Shown: piece after piece, positions 1 through 5,188 of the stretch | Numbering within the stretch: position 1 is the stretch's first letter | How the letters are laid out: each line of letters starts with the position of its first letter | Assembly (NCBI GenBank): GCA_003161495.1 | Contig: PMOP01000284.1 | Coordinates: 1 to 5,188 of the forward strand | DNA length: 5,188 nucleotides | Source: Acidobacteriota bacterium | Lineage (GTDB): Bacteria > Acidobacteriota > Terriglobia > Acidiferrales > UBA7541 | Direction: 5' to 3' | Notes under the pieces: generated by a model | What the model saw: the letters and a program-made list of their open reading frames with translations, nothing else | What the model was told of the DNA's origin: nothing | Databases searched by the model: none | Program-made: the position numbers and the translations under genes

Positions 1-91
1 ATCTAAGTGGGTGCCGGTTAGCCGCACTGGGGTATTCAGGTCCGGAGAAACCAATTTGAGCCGTCGATAAGACGAGGACGCTATCCGGAAT

Positions 92-121
92 CTGATATGC
101 GCAACCGCAAAAGTATATATT
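92..121 (+). promoter_or_regulatory. Possible sigma-70-type promoter for the outer-membrane protein gene
   Basis: CTGATA at 92-97 matches 4 of 6 bases of the -35 consensus. TATATT at 116-121 matches 5 of 6 bases of the -10 consensus. The spacer is 18 bases and lies in the only AT-rich patch upstream of the gene. The -10 box would sit about 35 bases before the TTG start, leaving a short leader. This is a consensus-based guess only; no transcription start is visible from sequence. Confidence 0.35.
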
Positions 122-143
122 GGTTAATGAAAACTTCTTAGAA

Positions 144-149
144 AAGGAG
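144..149 (+). promoter_or_regulatory. Ribosome binding site that fixes the TTG start of the barrel protein gene
   Basis: AAGGAG lies 7 bases before the TTG at 157, an ideal Shine-Dalgarno spacing. The only nearby in-frame ATG (127) is followed after four codons by TAG at 139-141, so it cannot be the start of the long frame. Translation from the TTG gives a textbook signal peptide, which supports this choice. Confidence 0.8.
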
Positions 150-156
150 ATTCTCT

Positions 157-825
157 TTGTTAAAGCTAAAGCTGACGATTCGCACGATTCCTCTCCTGGC
201 TCTCCTCCTGCTCGCTGGCGTCAAACAGGCAAGCGCACAAAACGTTAGCGCATATTTTGGCTTGGGCAGCGCCACGGATAGTCCTGTCACCAGCCCGGGC
301 TGCTCTTCGCAACAAATCGACGATCCGTTCAATCCGTCCGGTCCTCCAACTTCCTGCGTCCCGGCGTATGGGATGGGCGGAGTCTTCGGCGTGTTTGGCG
401 CCGACGTTATGATCAAGCCACACTTCGGGATCAATGGCGAATATACATTCCGTTTTGCCCAAGCGAACTATTTGCCCGTTGAATCGCTGAACGTTCGGCC
501 CAACTTTTACGACTTTAACGCTGTATATCAGCCGATTTCGGGTGACAAGCGCATTGTCCCTGTGCTGGAAGGAGGAATTGGCGGGGCCAAATTATCTTTT
601 TACGAGACCCAGCAGGCGGGTTCGTTTAGTCAGAGCCAGTTCTTCGTCAGCTCCAATCACTTTCAAGTACACGGCGCCGTTGGCGTGAAGCTGTATGTGA
701 AATCGGATTTATTCATCAAGCCTCAATTTGATCTCCGCTGGGTGGACAATCTGACTGACCAGTACGGAAGGACGACGGTTCCGGAATATACAATCTCAAT
801 CGGCTATACCTTCGGGAGACAATGA
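157..825 (+). CDS. Secreted outer-membrane beta-barrel protein, function unknown
   Basis: This is a 222-residue protein with a clear Sec signal peptide. It has basic residues at 3-9, a hydrophobic core at about 11-21 rich in Leu and Ala, and a likely signal peptidase I site after Ala-Ser-Ala (25-27), just before Gln28. The mature part, about 195 residues, alternates polar and aromatic/hydrophobic residues with many glycines, as in small outer-membrane barrels of the OmpA/OmpW-like or OMP_b-brl type. It ends in a typical last strand (YTISIGYTF at 211-219), although three residues follow the terminal Phe. An early loop, about 40-72, is rich in Pro and Ser and holds the only two cysteines, Cys49 and Cys67, which could form a disulfide in the periplasm or outside the cell. 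The start is TTG, set by a strong ribosome binding site. The gene stands alone and converges with the trehalose operon, so context gives no function. It could be a structural barrel, a small pore or a surface protein. The localisation is well supported; the role is not. Confidence 0.85.
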   Translation: MLKLKLTIRTIPLLALLLLAGVKQASAQNVSAYFGLGSATDSPVTSPGCSSQQIDDPFNPSGPPTSCVPAYGMGGVFGVFGADVMIKPHFGINGEYTFRFAQANYLPVESLNVRPNFYDFNAVYQPISGDKRIVPVLEGGIGGAKLSFYETQQAGSFSQSQFFVSSNHFQVHGAVGVKLYVKSDLFIKPQFDLRWVDNLTDQYGRTTVPEYTISIGYTFGRQ

Positions 826-858
826 GGACCTAACACCCTCCTATCGGGGCGCGCACCC

Positions 859-882
859 GGGCCGGAAGAAATTTTCCGGCCC
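859..882. terminator. Hairpin in the convergent gap, possible bidirectional terminator
   Basis: GGGCCGGAA at 859-867 and TTCCGGCCC at 874-882 form a perfect 9-bp stem with a 6-base loop (GAAATT). It lies 33 bases after the barrel-gene stop and 35 bases beyond the treT stop on the other strand, where a terminator shared by convergent genes would be expected. Neither side is followed by a run of T, so it is not a canonical intrinsic terminator. It may instead be a 3' end-protecting stem or a roadblock-type terminator. The stem is seen directly; the function is inferred. Confidence 0.5.
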
Positions 883-917
883 ACACAGGTGCCACGCGAA
901 ATTTGCGAGAAAACTAT

Positions 918-2147
918 CTACTTACAACCGGAGAGCGCCAAGAAAAGAGTCAAATATCTTTTTAGCTTTTGTGTGATTAAAAAATTCTCTTTCACGTGCT
1001 GATGGCCGCTCTCGCCGAGCTTTGCGGCAATCTCCGGGTGCGAAAGCAAAAACCGGATCTGGTACGCGGTGCCCTCGACCGAATGCGCCAGGAGTCCGGT
1101 CTGCTTGTGAATCACCTGGGTCGGAATTCCGCCCACGGCAGACGCCACGACCGGCTTTTTCTTCCAGAGCGCCTCCGAGACCGTCAGGCCAAATCCTTCC
1201 CGGAGGCTTTTCTGAATCACGATCGTTGAGGCTCGTTGCAGGGCGTTCACCTCGAGGGGAGCCGAGGCAGGCAGGTCCAGAACTTTGATGTCCGGATCGT
1301 TCTCCGCTTCGCGCAGTACTTCTTTCAGCACCACGGAGCCTTCCGGGTCGTCCGGCGCGCCGCCTCCCGCCAGGACTAATTGGCAGTCGAAATATCGTTT
1401 TACGATACGATAGGCGCGCACCACTCCCACGGGATCCTTCAGGCGGTCAAACCGAGAAATTTGCGTCAGGATGGGGCGCTGCGGATCAATTCCGTAACGC
1501 GCCAGCACGCCGGCAATAAATTCGGGTTCCAGATCGCAATTTTTCTCCGAGAGCGGATCGATGGCCGGATAAAAAAGATATTGCGGGATCGGGAGTTTTC
1601 GCGCGAACGCCGGCGAAGAAAACATCGACGCGTCGTGCCGCGCCACGTAGGGCTCCAGAAAATCCCACACGGCCTGGTTCGGATGCGACAAATCGATGTG
1701 GCAGCGCCAGACCCAGTGATTGCCATTTTTCTTTCTTGCTTCGATGAGCGCCGCCGGCTGCGGATCGTGAATCACCATGAATTCCGCGTCGAGCGGCAGG
1801 CGCGACTGGTTGCGCTCGTTGTACGCCTTAAAAATTTCAAAATCCCGCGCGGTGGCGTGGTACGGCGCGCCATGCAACGCATTGTGAAACGCTTTGGTCA
1901 CCTCGAAAAAGTCGTCTCCGCCGGTCAACACGTCCCATCTGATATTCAGGCCAAATTGTTCCGCGAGAGGGAGCAGACGGGTCAAAATTTCCGCCACCCC
2001 GCCGCCGACCGCGGTCGAATTGATCATCTCGATGCTGCGGCCGCGAAGAGGTTTCGCGAGCGCGCGCAATTCCTCAATTTCGCCCTCGCCCAGAATGCGC
2101 GCATATTCCTCCAGCGGGATGCGGCTGGAAATTCCTGTGTCGATCAT
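918..2147 (-). CDS. treT: Trehalose glycosyltransferring synthase (GT4 family)
   Basis: This 409-residue glycosyltransferase has the GT-B fold and is of normal length for TreT. Characterised members interconvert NDP-glucose plus glucose with trehalose plus NDP, retaining the anomeric configuration, in the cytoplasm. Visible landmarks are the Gly-rich loop STAVGGGVAEIL at 44-55, typical of this subfamily, RCHIDLSHPN at 148-157, SRFDRLKDP at 231-239 opening the nucleotide-sugar domain, and the EX7E pair Glu317/Glu325 in REGFGLTVSE. The frame stays open upstream to 2696, but that part overlaps the preceding gene in another frame. The ATG at 2147 has GGAGG five bases ahead and gives the family's normal N-terminus. 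The start overlaps the upstream stop as ATGA, so it is translationally coupled and is the last gene of the operon. Donor preference (UDP-, ADP- or other glucose) cannot be read from sequence. A related GT4 trehalose phosphorylase is less likely because those proteins are usually much longer. Confidence 0.9.
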   Translation of the reverse strand: MIDTGISSRIPLEEYARILGEGEIEELRALAKPLRGRSIEMINSTAVGGGVAEILTRLLPLAEQFGLNIRWDVLTGGDDFFEVTKAFHNALHGAPYHATARDFEIFKAYNERNQSRLPLDAEFMVIHDPQPAALIEARKKNGNHWVWRCHIDLSHPNQAVWDFLEPYVARHDASMFSSPAFARKLPIPQYLFYPAIDPLSEKNCDLEPEFIAGVLARYGIDPQRPILTQISRFDRLKDPVGVVRAYRIVKRYFDCQLVLAGGGAPDDPEGSVVLKEVLREAENDPDIKVLDLPASAPLEVNALQRASTIVIQKSLREGFGLTVSEALWKKKPVVASAVGGIPTQVIHKQTGLLAHSVEGTAYQIRFLLSHPEIAAKLGESGHQHVKENFLITQKLKRYLTLFLALSGCK

Positions 2148-2803
2148 ATTTTCCTCCGCTCGCGGTCGATGAGCCGGAGCATCTTTTCCCGCGTGCCTTC
2201 CAGCGTGTTCGTGTAGATGTCGATCTGATTGATGCGTTTCGCCAGGGTCGCCAAACCCAGGCCATCCGCCAGCCAGTGCGAAAAATCGTTGGTCTGCAAT
2301 TGCAGGCGCAGCCTGGAAGAAATGAAGTGAAAATAAAATCCCGCATGGCTCAGGCGCCCAATTCCCTCGCGGAACTCTTCCAATGTTCTCGCTTGAATGC
2401 CCAGAGGCACGGTTACTTCCACGCCTTCGCAAAAATAAAACCGTTCGAGCGCAGCCTGATTTGCGAATTCCGGCGAGGCGGTGCAGAATTCGCCCACCAT
2501 GCGGCACAAATCCTCGCGCAGCGCCGCGATGGACAGGTAGTCGCGGACATCCAGCGAAGCCAGTTGTTCCCCAAGGTCGTTGCGATTGGCGTCGGCCATG
2601 GCCCACTGCGCGAAGTCGTTCGAGAAATTCTCGGTCAAAAAGTGGTGCGCACCCAGCGTCTGAAACGTGTGGTGGAAAATGGACGCGTCGCTGCACTGCT
2701 CCAGCCCTTGCAGCAGTTCCCCAACCGTCCCGGCGGATTGATTGCCGATGCGCGTCAGGTAGGATACAGAATAAAAATCAAATGGCGTTTCCGCTGTGGT
2801 CAT
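2144..2803 (-). CDS. DUF5752 family protein, trehalose-operon associated, internally duplicated
   Basis: This 219-residue soluble protein has no signal peptide or membrane segment and resembles the DUF5752 family, which I recall as often sitting beside treT-type genes. No biochemical function is known to me. Two halves repeat each other: residues about 26-103 and 140-212 share, in order, a T-x-E-rich helix start (T26/T140), a Ser-x-Ala motif (S38/S152) leading to a conserved His (H45/H159), Asn-Asp-Phe then Trp (62-67 and 172-177), Ala-Asp (70-71 and 179-180), and a late Arg-Glu pair (96-97 and 205-206). It looks mainly helical. The frame is open back to 2863, but the ATG at 2803 gives an N-terminus (MTTAETPFDFYS) like other members and overlaps the otsB stop as ATGA, with GGAG 11 bases before it. 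Its own stop overlaps the treT start. A partner, scaffold or regulatory role for the trehalose enzymes is an inference from position only. Confidence 0.85.
   Translation of the reverse strand: MTTAETPFDFYSVSYLTRIGNQSAGTVGELLQGLEQCSDASIFHHTFQTLGAHHFLTENFSNDFAQWAMADANRNDLGEQLASLDVRDYLSIAALREDLCRMVGEFCTASPEFANQAALERFYFCEGVEVTVPLGIQARTLEEFREGIGRLSHAGFYFHFISSRLRLQLQTNDFSHWLADGLGLATLAKRINQIDIYTNTLEGTREKMLRLIDRERRKI
2153..2157 (-). promoter_or_regulatory. Ribosome binding site that fixes the treT start
   Basis: On the minus strand GGAGG ends five bases before the ATG at 2147. It lies within the last codons of the upstream DUF5752 gene (Arg-Arg-Lys-Ile-stop). It favours the 409-residue TreT over the longer open frame reaching 2696. 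Confidence 0.8.
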
Positions 2804-3582
2804 CGAATAATTTTCTCCATTCTGGATAGCGCCTCCGCCACTTCCACCGGCCCGCGCACGCAATACTGCGCCCGCGTCGCTCGGCGTTTTCCTACCAGGA
2901 CAGAAATCCCACGCTCCGCCGCTGCAAAAGCCGGTTCGTCGGAAAAATCGTCTCCGAAATAAATGGGCAATGCTCCGCGCATGTCAGGTTGGTCGAGAAA
3001 TTTCCGCACGGCCACTCCTTTGTCTCCAATCGACACGGGCGCCACTTCCACGTCGCGAAGGTTTGCCATCACCTTCAGCGATTGAGCAAGGGGCTTTATG
3101 CGTCTCTCCACTTGGCGTACTACCCGCCTCTTGGTCTCGCCGCTCGCGTCTTTTAAATGGACCGAAAAAGTGTTTCGCTTCGGTTCGATCCAGACGCCGG
3201 GATAAGACGGAAGTTCCGCAAGCAAACTCAGCAGGACACTCACCAACGCCACACGGTCAGGAAACGGCACCGTCTTGTTTCCATTGCTCTCCCAGCCATA
3301 CAGGCCCAGGTATTGCATATTGCGAAGGCCGATATAGCGTTGCAGCTCGGCCCGCTGCCTTCCACTAATCACGGTGAGCGTTACTTTCTGGTGCGCCGCC
3401 AATTTCCGCAGAACACCTCGCATCTCTTCTTCGAGGCGCACATGGTCGGGCATGGCCGCAATGCGCACGAGCGTCCCGTCAAAATCAAGAAATAACGCGA
3501 GGCGTTGATTTTCGCGGATGCGACGGGCGATGCCGTCCCAGTCCGCGAATAAATGCGGGGTTGCGCTGCCTGTCCTGGTCAT
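2800..3582 (-). CDS. otsB: Trehalose-6-phosphate phosphatase (HAD superfamily)
   Basis: This 260-residue protein is of normal length for bacterial OtsB. It hydrolyses trehalose-6-phosphate, the OtsA product, to trehalose and phosphate in the cytoplasm. The HAD catalytic motifs are intact: DFDGT at 33-37, with Asp33 as nucleophile and Asp35 as general acid/base; Ser73 in VISGR (motif II); Lys189 in GDKG (motif III); and GDDFSDE at 210-216 (Mg2+-binding motif IV). The cap-domain region includes EPKRNTFSVHLK (133-144), corresponding to the substrate-facing strand of the family. The usual His-Gly-x-Glu motif appears as YGWE at 95-98, so the customary His is Tyr while the Glu is kept. An open frame runs back to 3996 inside otsA, but the ATG at 3582 gives the normal N-terminus and overlaps the otsA stop as ATGA. 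GGAGG lies 13 bases upstream, rather far, so coupling to otsA translation probably matters. Confidence 0.93.
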   Translation of the reverse strand: MTRTGSATPHLFADWDGIARRIRENQRLALFLDFDGTLVRIAAMPDHVRLEEEMRGVLRKLAAHQKVTLTVISGRQRAELQRYIGLRNMQYLGLYGWESNGNKTVPFPDRVALVSVLLSLLAELPSYPGVWIEPKRNTFSVHLKDASGETKRRVVRQVERRIKPLAQSLKVMANLRDVEVAPVSIGDKGVAVRKFLDQPDMRGALPIYFGDDFSDEPAFAAAERGISVLVGKRRATRAQYCVRGPVEVAEALSRMEKIIR

Positions 3583-5188
3583 GGCACTTGGCGCGCCTCC
3601 ACGCGTTCGGAAGCTTCGGTGCGAATTTCGGTCAAATCGCTGAGCAAATTCGCCGCCCACCGGTAGATGTTGTGTTCTCTCACGGCGCGCCGCATCCAGT
3701 GCATGCGCTTGGCCTGTTCCGTTTCCGGCATCTCGAGTGCCGAGTGAATCGCCTCGCTCAGCTGCATGATGTCGTACGGATTCACCAGCAACGCGTCGGT
3801 AAGCTCGTGCGCGGCTCCCGCAAATGTGCTGAGAACCAGCACGCCTCGGTCGTCCACGCGCGACGCGACAAATTCCTTCGCCACCAGATTCATTCCATCG
3901 TGCAACGACGTCACCAGGCAGACCGACGCCGCGCGGTAATATCGCGCGATTTCTTCGTGCGAATGATGCCTTTTCAGAAAAACAATCGGCTTCCAATTTC
4001 CCGCTTGAAACTTTCCGTTAATTCGTTCCGCTTCCGCGGCCACCTCGTCGAGAAAATTCTTGTACTTCACGATGTCGGTCCGGCTCGGCGCGCCGATTTG
4101 GATCAGGGAAAATCTCCTCTGGTAGGACGGATATTGATCGAGGAACCGCTCGATCGCGCGGAATCGCTCCAGAATTCCTTTCGTGTAGTCCACGCGATCC
4201 ACGCCCACGGCAAGCACCGCGGCCTCTATGCCCAGCTCCTGGCAAATCGCCGCGCGCTCCTCTGCGATGCCGTGGCTGAATTCTTCCGCGTGCCCGTTTT
4301 CCGGAAACGCCACGCTGATCGGATACGGCCGCACGCGCGTCAAGTGCCCGTGCCGGTTCACCGCAAAGCGGTCCCACTCCGTCAGTGCTTCCACGGCGTG
4401 GTCCACGGTCTCCAGAAAATTATTGCAATGCGTCTGGATGTGGAATCCGATGAGGTCCGCGCCGAGCAAGCCGTCAACCAGTTCCTTTTGCCACGGGCAG
4501 ATTCCAAACATCTCCGAATTTGGCCAGGGAATATGCCAAAAAATCGCCACGCGCGCGTCCGGCCGCGATTCCTTCACCATTCGCGGCAGCAACGCAAAAT
4601 GATAATCTTGCGCGAGCAGAATCGGCGATTCCGTGCCCTCCATTTCCCGCAGCACCGCATCGGCAAATCGCCGATTGACCCGCTGGTACTGAATCCAATC
4701 GTCGGGACGAAAAACCGGCCGCGCATGCGCGATGTGGCACAACGGCCATAGCCCTTCGTTTGAAAATCCTTCATAAAAGCCTTTGTTCTCCTCGTCCGTC
4801 ACCCACACGCGGCGCAGCGTGTAACTCGGGTGATCCGGCGGCACTCGCAGCCGGTCACTCTGGTCTACAACATCGTGATCCGCGCTGCCCGTTCCGCTGG
4901 CGACCCACGTCCCATTGCACGCGAGCAACACAGGCTCAAGCGCCGTCACGAGGCCGCTGGCCGGAACAATTACGCGGATCGTTCCGTCCTTCTCAATTCG
5001 CTCGTGCATGTACGGTTCGCGGTTGGAGACTACAAACAGCGGGGTTTCGTGAAGCTTGTTCTGCAGGCTCACGCGCAGCCGCTCGGCCGTCCACTGCGAA
5101 GCGCCTGTTTCGCGCAGCCTCGCTTCTTCCTCCGCGGTAGCACGTGCCGTGGTCAAATCACGAGCCAGATGTTTGACCTCCTGATGCA
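3579..5188 (-). CDS. otsA: Trehalose-6-phosphate synthase (GT20), 5' end outside the window
   Basis: OtsA transfers glucose, usually from UDP-glucose, to glucose-6-phosphate to give trehalose-6-phosphate. Residues are counted from a TTG at 5156. The GT20 domain starts at about 38 with VVSNREPY (42-49) and the acceptor loop [11 protein letters not shown] (65-75). It continues with QDYHFALLP (183-191, Asp184), FWHIPWP (206-212, His208), [10 protein letters not shown] (318-327, Arg321 and Lys326 for phosphate binding) and DGMNLVAKE (420-428, Asp420 and Glu428 for the nucleotide sugar). All key residues known from E. coli OtsA are present. The frame has no stop between 5156 and the window edge. 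The extra residues form a charged, helix-prone stretch that resembles the linker before the GT20 domain in long OtsA proteins carrying an N-terminal membrane region. I therefore treat the gene as partial. Alternatives are the TTG at 5156 or a CTG at 5168 near AGGAGG. A glucosylglycerol-phosphate synthase is a less likely paralogue, given the adjacent otsB and treT. Confidence 0.92.
   Translation of the reverse strand, partial: HQEVKHLARDLTTARATAEEEARLRETGASQWTAERLRVSLQNKLHETPLFVVSNREPYMHERIEKDGTIRVIVPASGLVTALEPVLLACNGTWVASGTGSADHDVVDQSDRLRVPPDHPSYTLRRVWVTDEENKGFYEGFSNEGLWPLCHIAHARPVFRPDDWIQYQRVNRRFADAVLREMEGTESPILLAQDYHFALLPRMVKESRPDARVAIFWHIPWPNSEMFGICPWQKELVDGLLGADLIGFHIQTHCNNFLETVDHAVEALTEWDRFAVNRHGHLTRVRPYPISVAFPENGHAEEFSHGIAEERAAICQELGIEAAVLAVGVDRVDYTKGILERFRAIERFLDQYPSYQRRFSLIQIGAPSRTDIVKYKNFLDEVAAEAERINGKFQAGNWKPIVFLKRHHSHEEIARYYRAASVCLVTSLHDGMNLVAKEFVASRVDDRGVLVLSTFAGAAHELTDALLVNPYDIMQLSEAIHSALEMPETEQAKRMHWMRRAVREHNIYRWAANLLSDLTEIRTEASERVEARQVP

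Larger units (their letters stand above)
1..156. other. Upstream non-coding stretch with local inverted repeats
   Basis: No gene is supportable here. A short plus-strand frame runs from base 2 to a stop at 68-70, 22 codons, and could be the tail of an upstream gene, but nothing in it is recognisable. Three possible stems are visible: GTGC/GCAC at 11-14 and 24-27, CGTC/GACG at 62-65 and 71-74, and the self-complementary hexamer TCCGGA at 41-46 and 84-89, which could pair and enclose the second hairpin. A four-codon ATG frame (127-141) ends just before the ribosome binding site of the barrel gene. I do not recognise a known riboswitch class. Confidence 0.35.

Noticed and set aside
1..130. Cyclic-di-GMP or another known riboswitch upstream of the barrel gene
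   Set aside because: The core sequence blocks of the cyclic-di-GMP-I, cobalamin and other classes I can recall are not present; only short generic stems are seen.
166..462. Minus-strand frames opposite the barrel gene
   Set aside because: The plus-strand product has a signal peptide and a barrel-like pattern. The antisense frames have neither a ribosome binding site nor any motif.
1380..2216. Plus-strand open frame of 278 codons antisense to treT
   Set aside because: It has an Arg-rich composition and no recognisable motif, and it is a mirror of the treT codon pattern.
2148..2696. N-terminal extension of treT by 183 codons in the same open frame
   Set aside because: It overlaps the DUF5752 gene in another frame, its translation is low-complexity Arg/Gly/Ala-rich with no family match, and the ATG at 2147 has a good ribosome binding site and the expected TreT N-terminus.
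2804..2863. Twenty-codon extension of the DUF5752 gene
   Set aside because: It overlaps the otsB C-terminus, encodes a Gly/Arg-rich stretch unlike the family, and the ATG at 2803 forms the same ATGA junction as the other genes.
3583..3996. N-terminal extension of otsB by 138 codons
   Set aside because: It lies wholly inside the conserved C-terminal coding part of otsA in another frame. The ATG at 3582 overlaps the otsA stop and gives the normal OtsB length.
1354..4094. Five copies of the palindrome GGCGCGCC (1354, 1864, 3590, 3684, 4087)
   Set aside because: This is more than chance base composition would give, but all lie within coding sequence, three of them encoding Gly-Ala-Pro with common GC-rich codons. 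Codon use explains them and the spacing is irregular.
3561..4751. Long plus-strand open frame of 396 codons antisense to otsA
   Set aside because: Its translation is rich in Arg and His with no domain, and the opposite strand carries a fully conserved GT20 enzyme. Long antisense frames are expected in GC-biased coding DNA.
1..5188. CRISPR array, insertion sequence, tRNA or rRNA
   Set aside because: No regularly spaced repeats, transposase-like frame, terminal inverted repeats or tRNA/rRNA-like conserved blocks were seen. The window is filled by ordinary metabolic genes.

Overview
The window reads as part of a Gram-negative, moderately GC-rich bacterial chromosome. The best guess for the lineage is Acidobacteriota, or a similar soil bacterium. 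This rests on the small secreted outer-membrane beta-barrel gene, the general codon use and the type of trehalose genes present. It is an inference from gene style, not from a marker gene.

Layout. Bases 1-156 hold no supportable gene, only a possible promoter and some local inverted repeats. A single plus-strand gene (157-825) encodes a signal-peptide-bearing outer-membrane beta-barrel protein; it starts at TTG behind a good ribosome binding site. A 92-base convergent intergenic gap (826-917) contains a perfect 9-bp hairpin. The rest of the window is one compact minus-strand operon. In transcription order it is otsA (GT20 trehalose-6-phosphate synthase, running off the right edge), otsB (HAD-family trehalose-6-phosphate phosphatase), a DUF5752-type gene of unknown function, and treT (GT4 trehalose glycosyltransferring synthase, 918-2147). 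All three junctions inside the operon are 4-base ATGA overlaps, so the four genes are almost certainly co-transcribed and translationally coupled.

How the genes fit together. OtsA joins glucose from a nucleotide sugar (usually UDP-glucose) to glucose-6-phosphate. OtsB then removes the phosphate to give trehalose. TreT interconverts NDP-glucose plus glucose with trehalose plus NDP in one step and is reversible in characterised enzymes. The operon therefore encodes two independent trehalose routes, one of which could also recover nucleotide sugar from trehalose. Between them sits a DUF5752 protein with a visible internal duplication. Its job is not known; its tight coupling to treT suggests a partner or regulator of trehalose metabolism.

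The points most worth a second look are the duplicated DUF5752 protein locked between the two pathways, and the reading frame of otsA. That frame stays open to the window edge with a coiled-coil-like segment ahead of the catalytic domain, suggesting that the full protein has an extra N-terminal, possibly membrane-linked, region outside this window.
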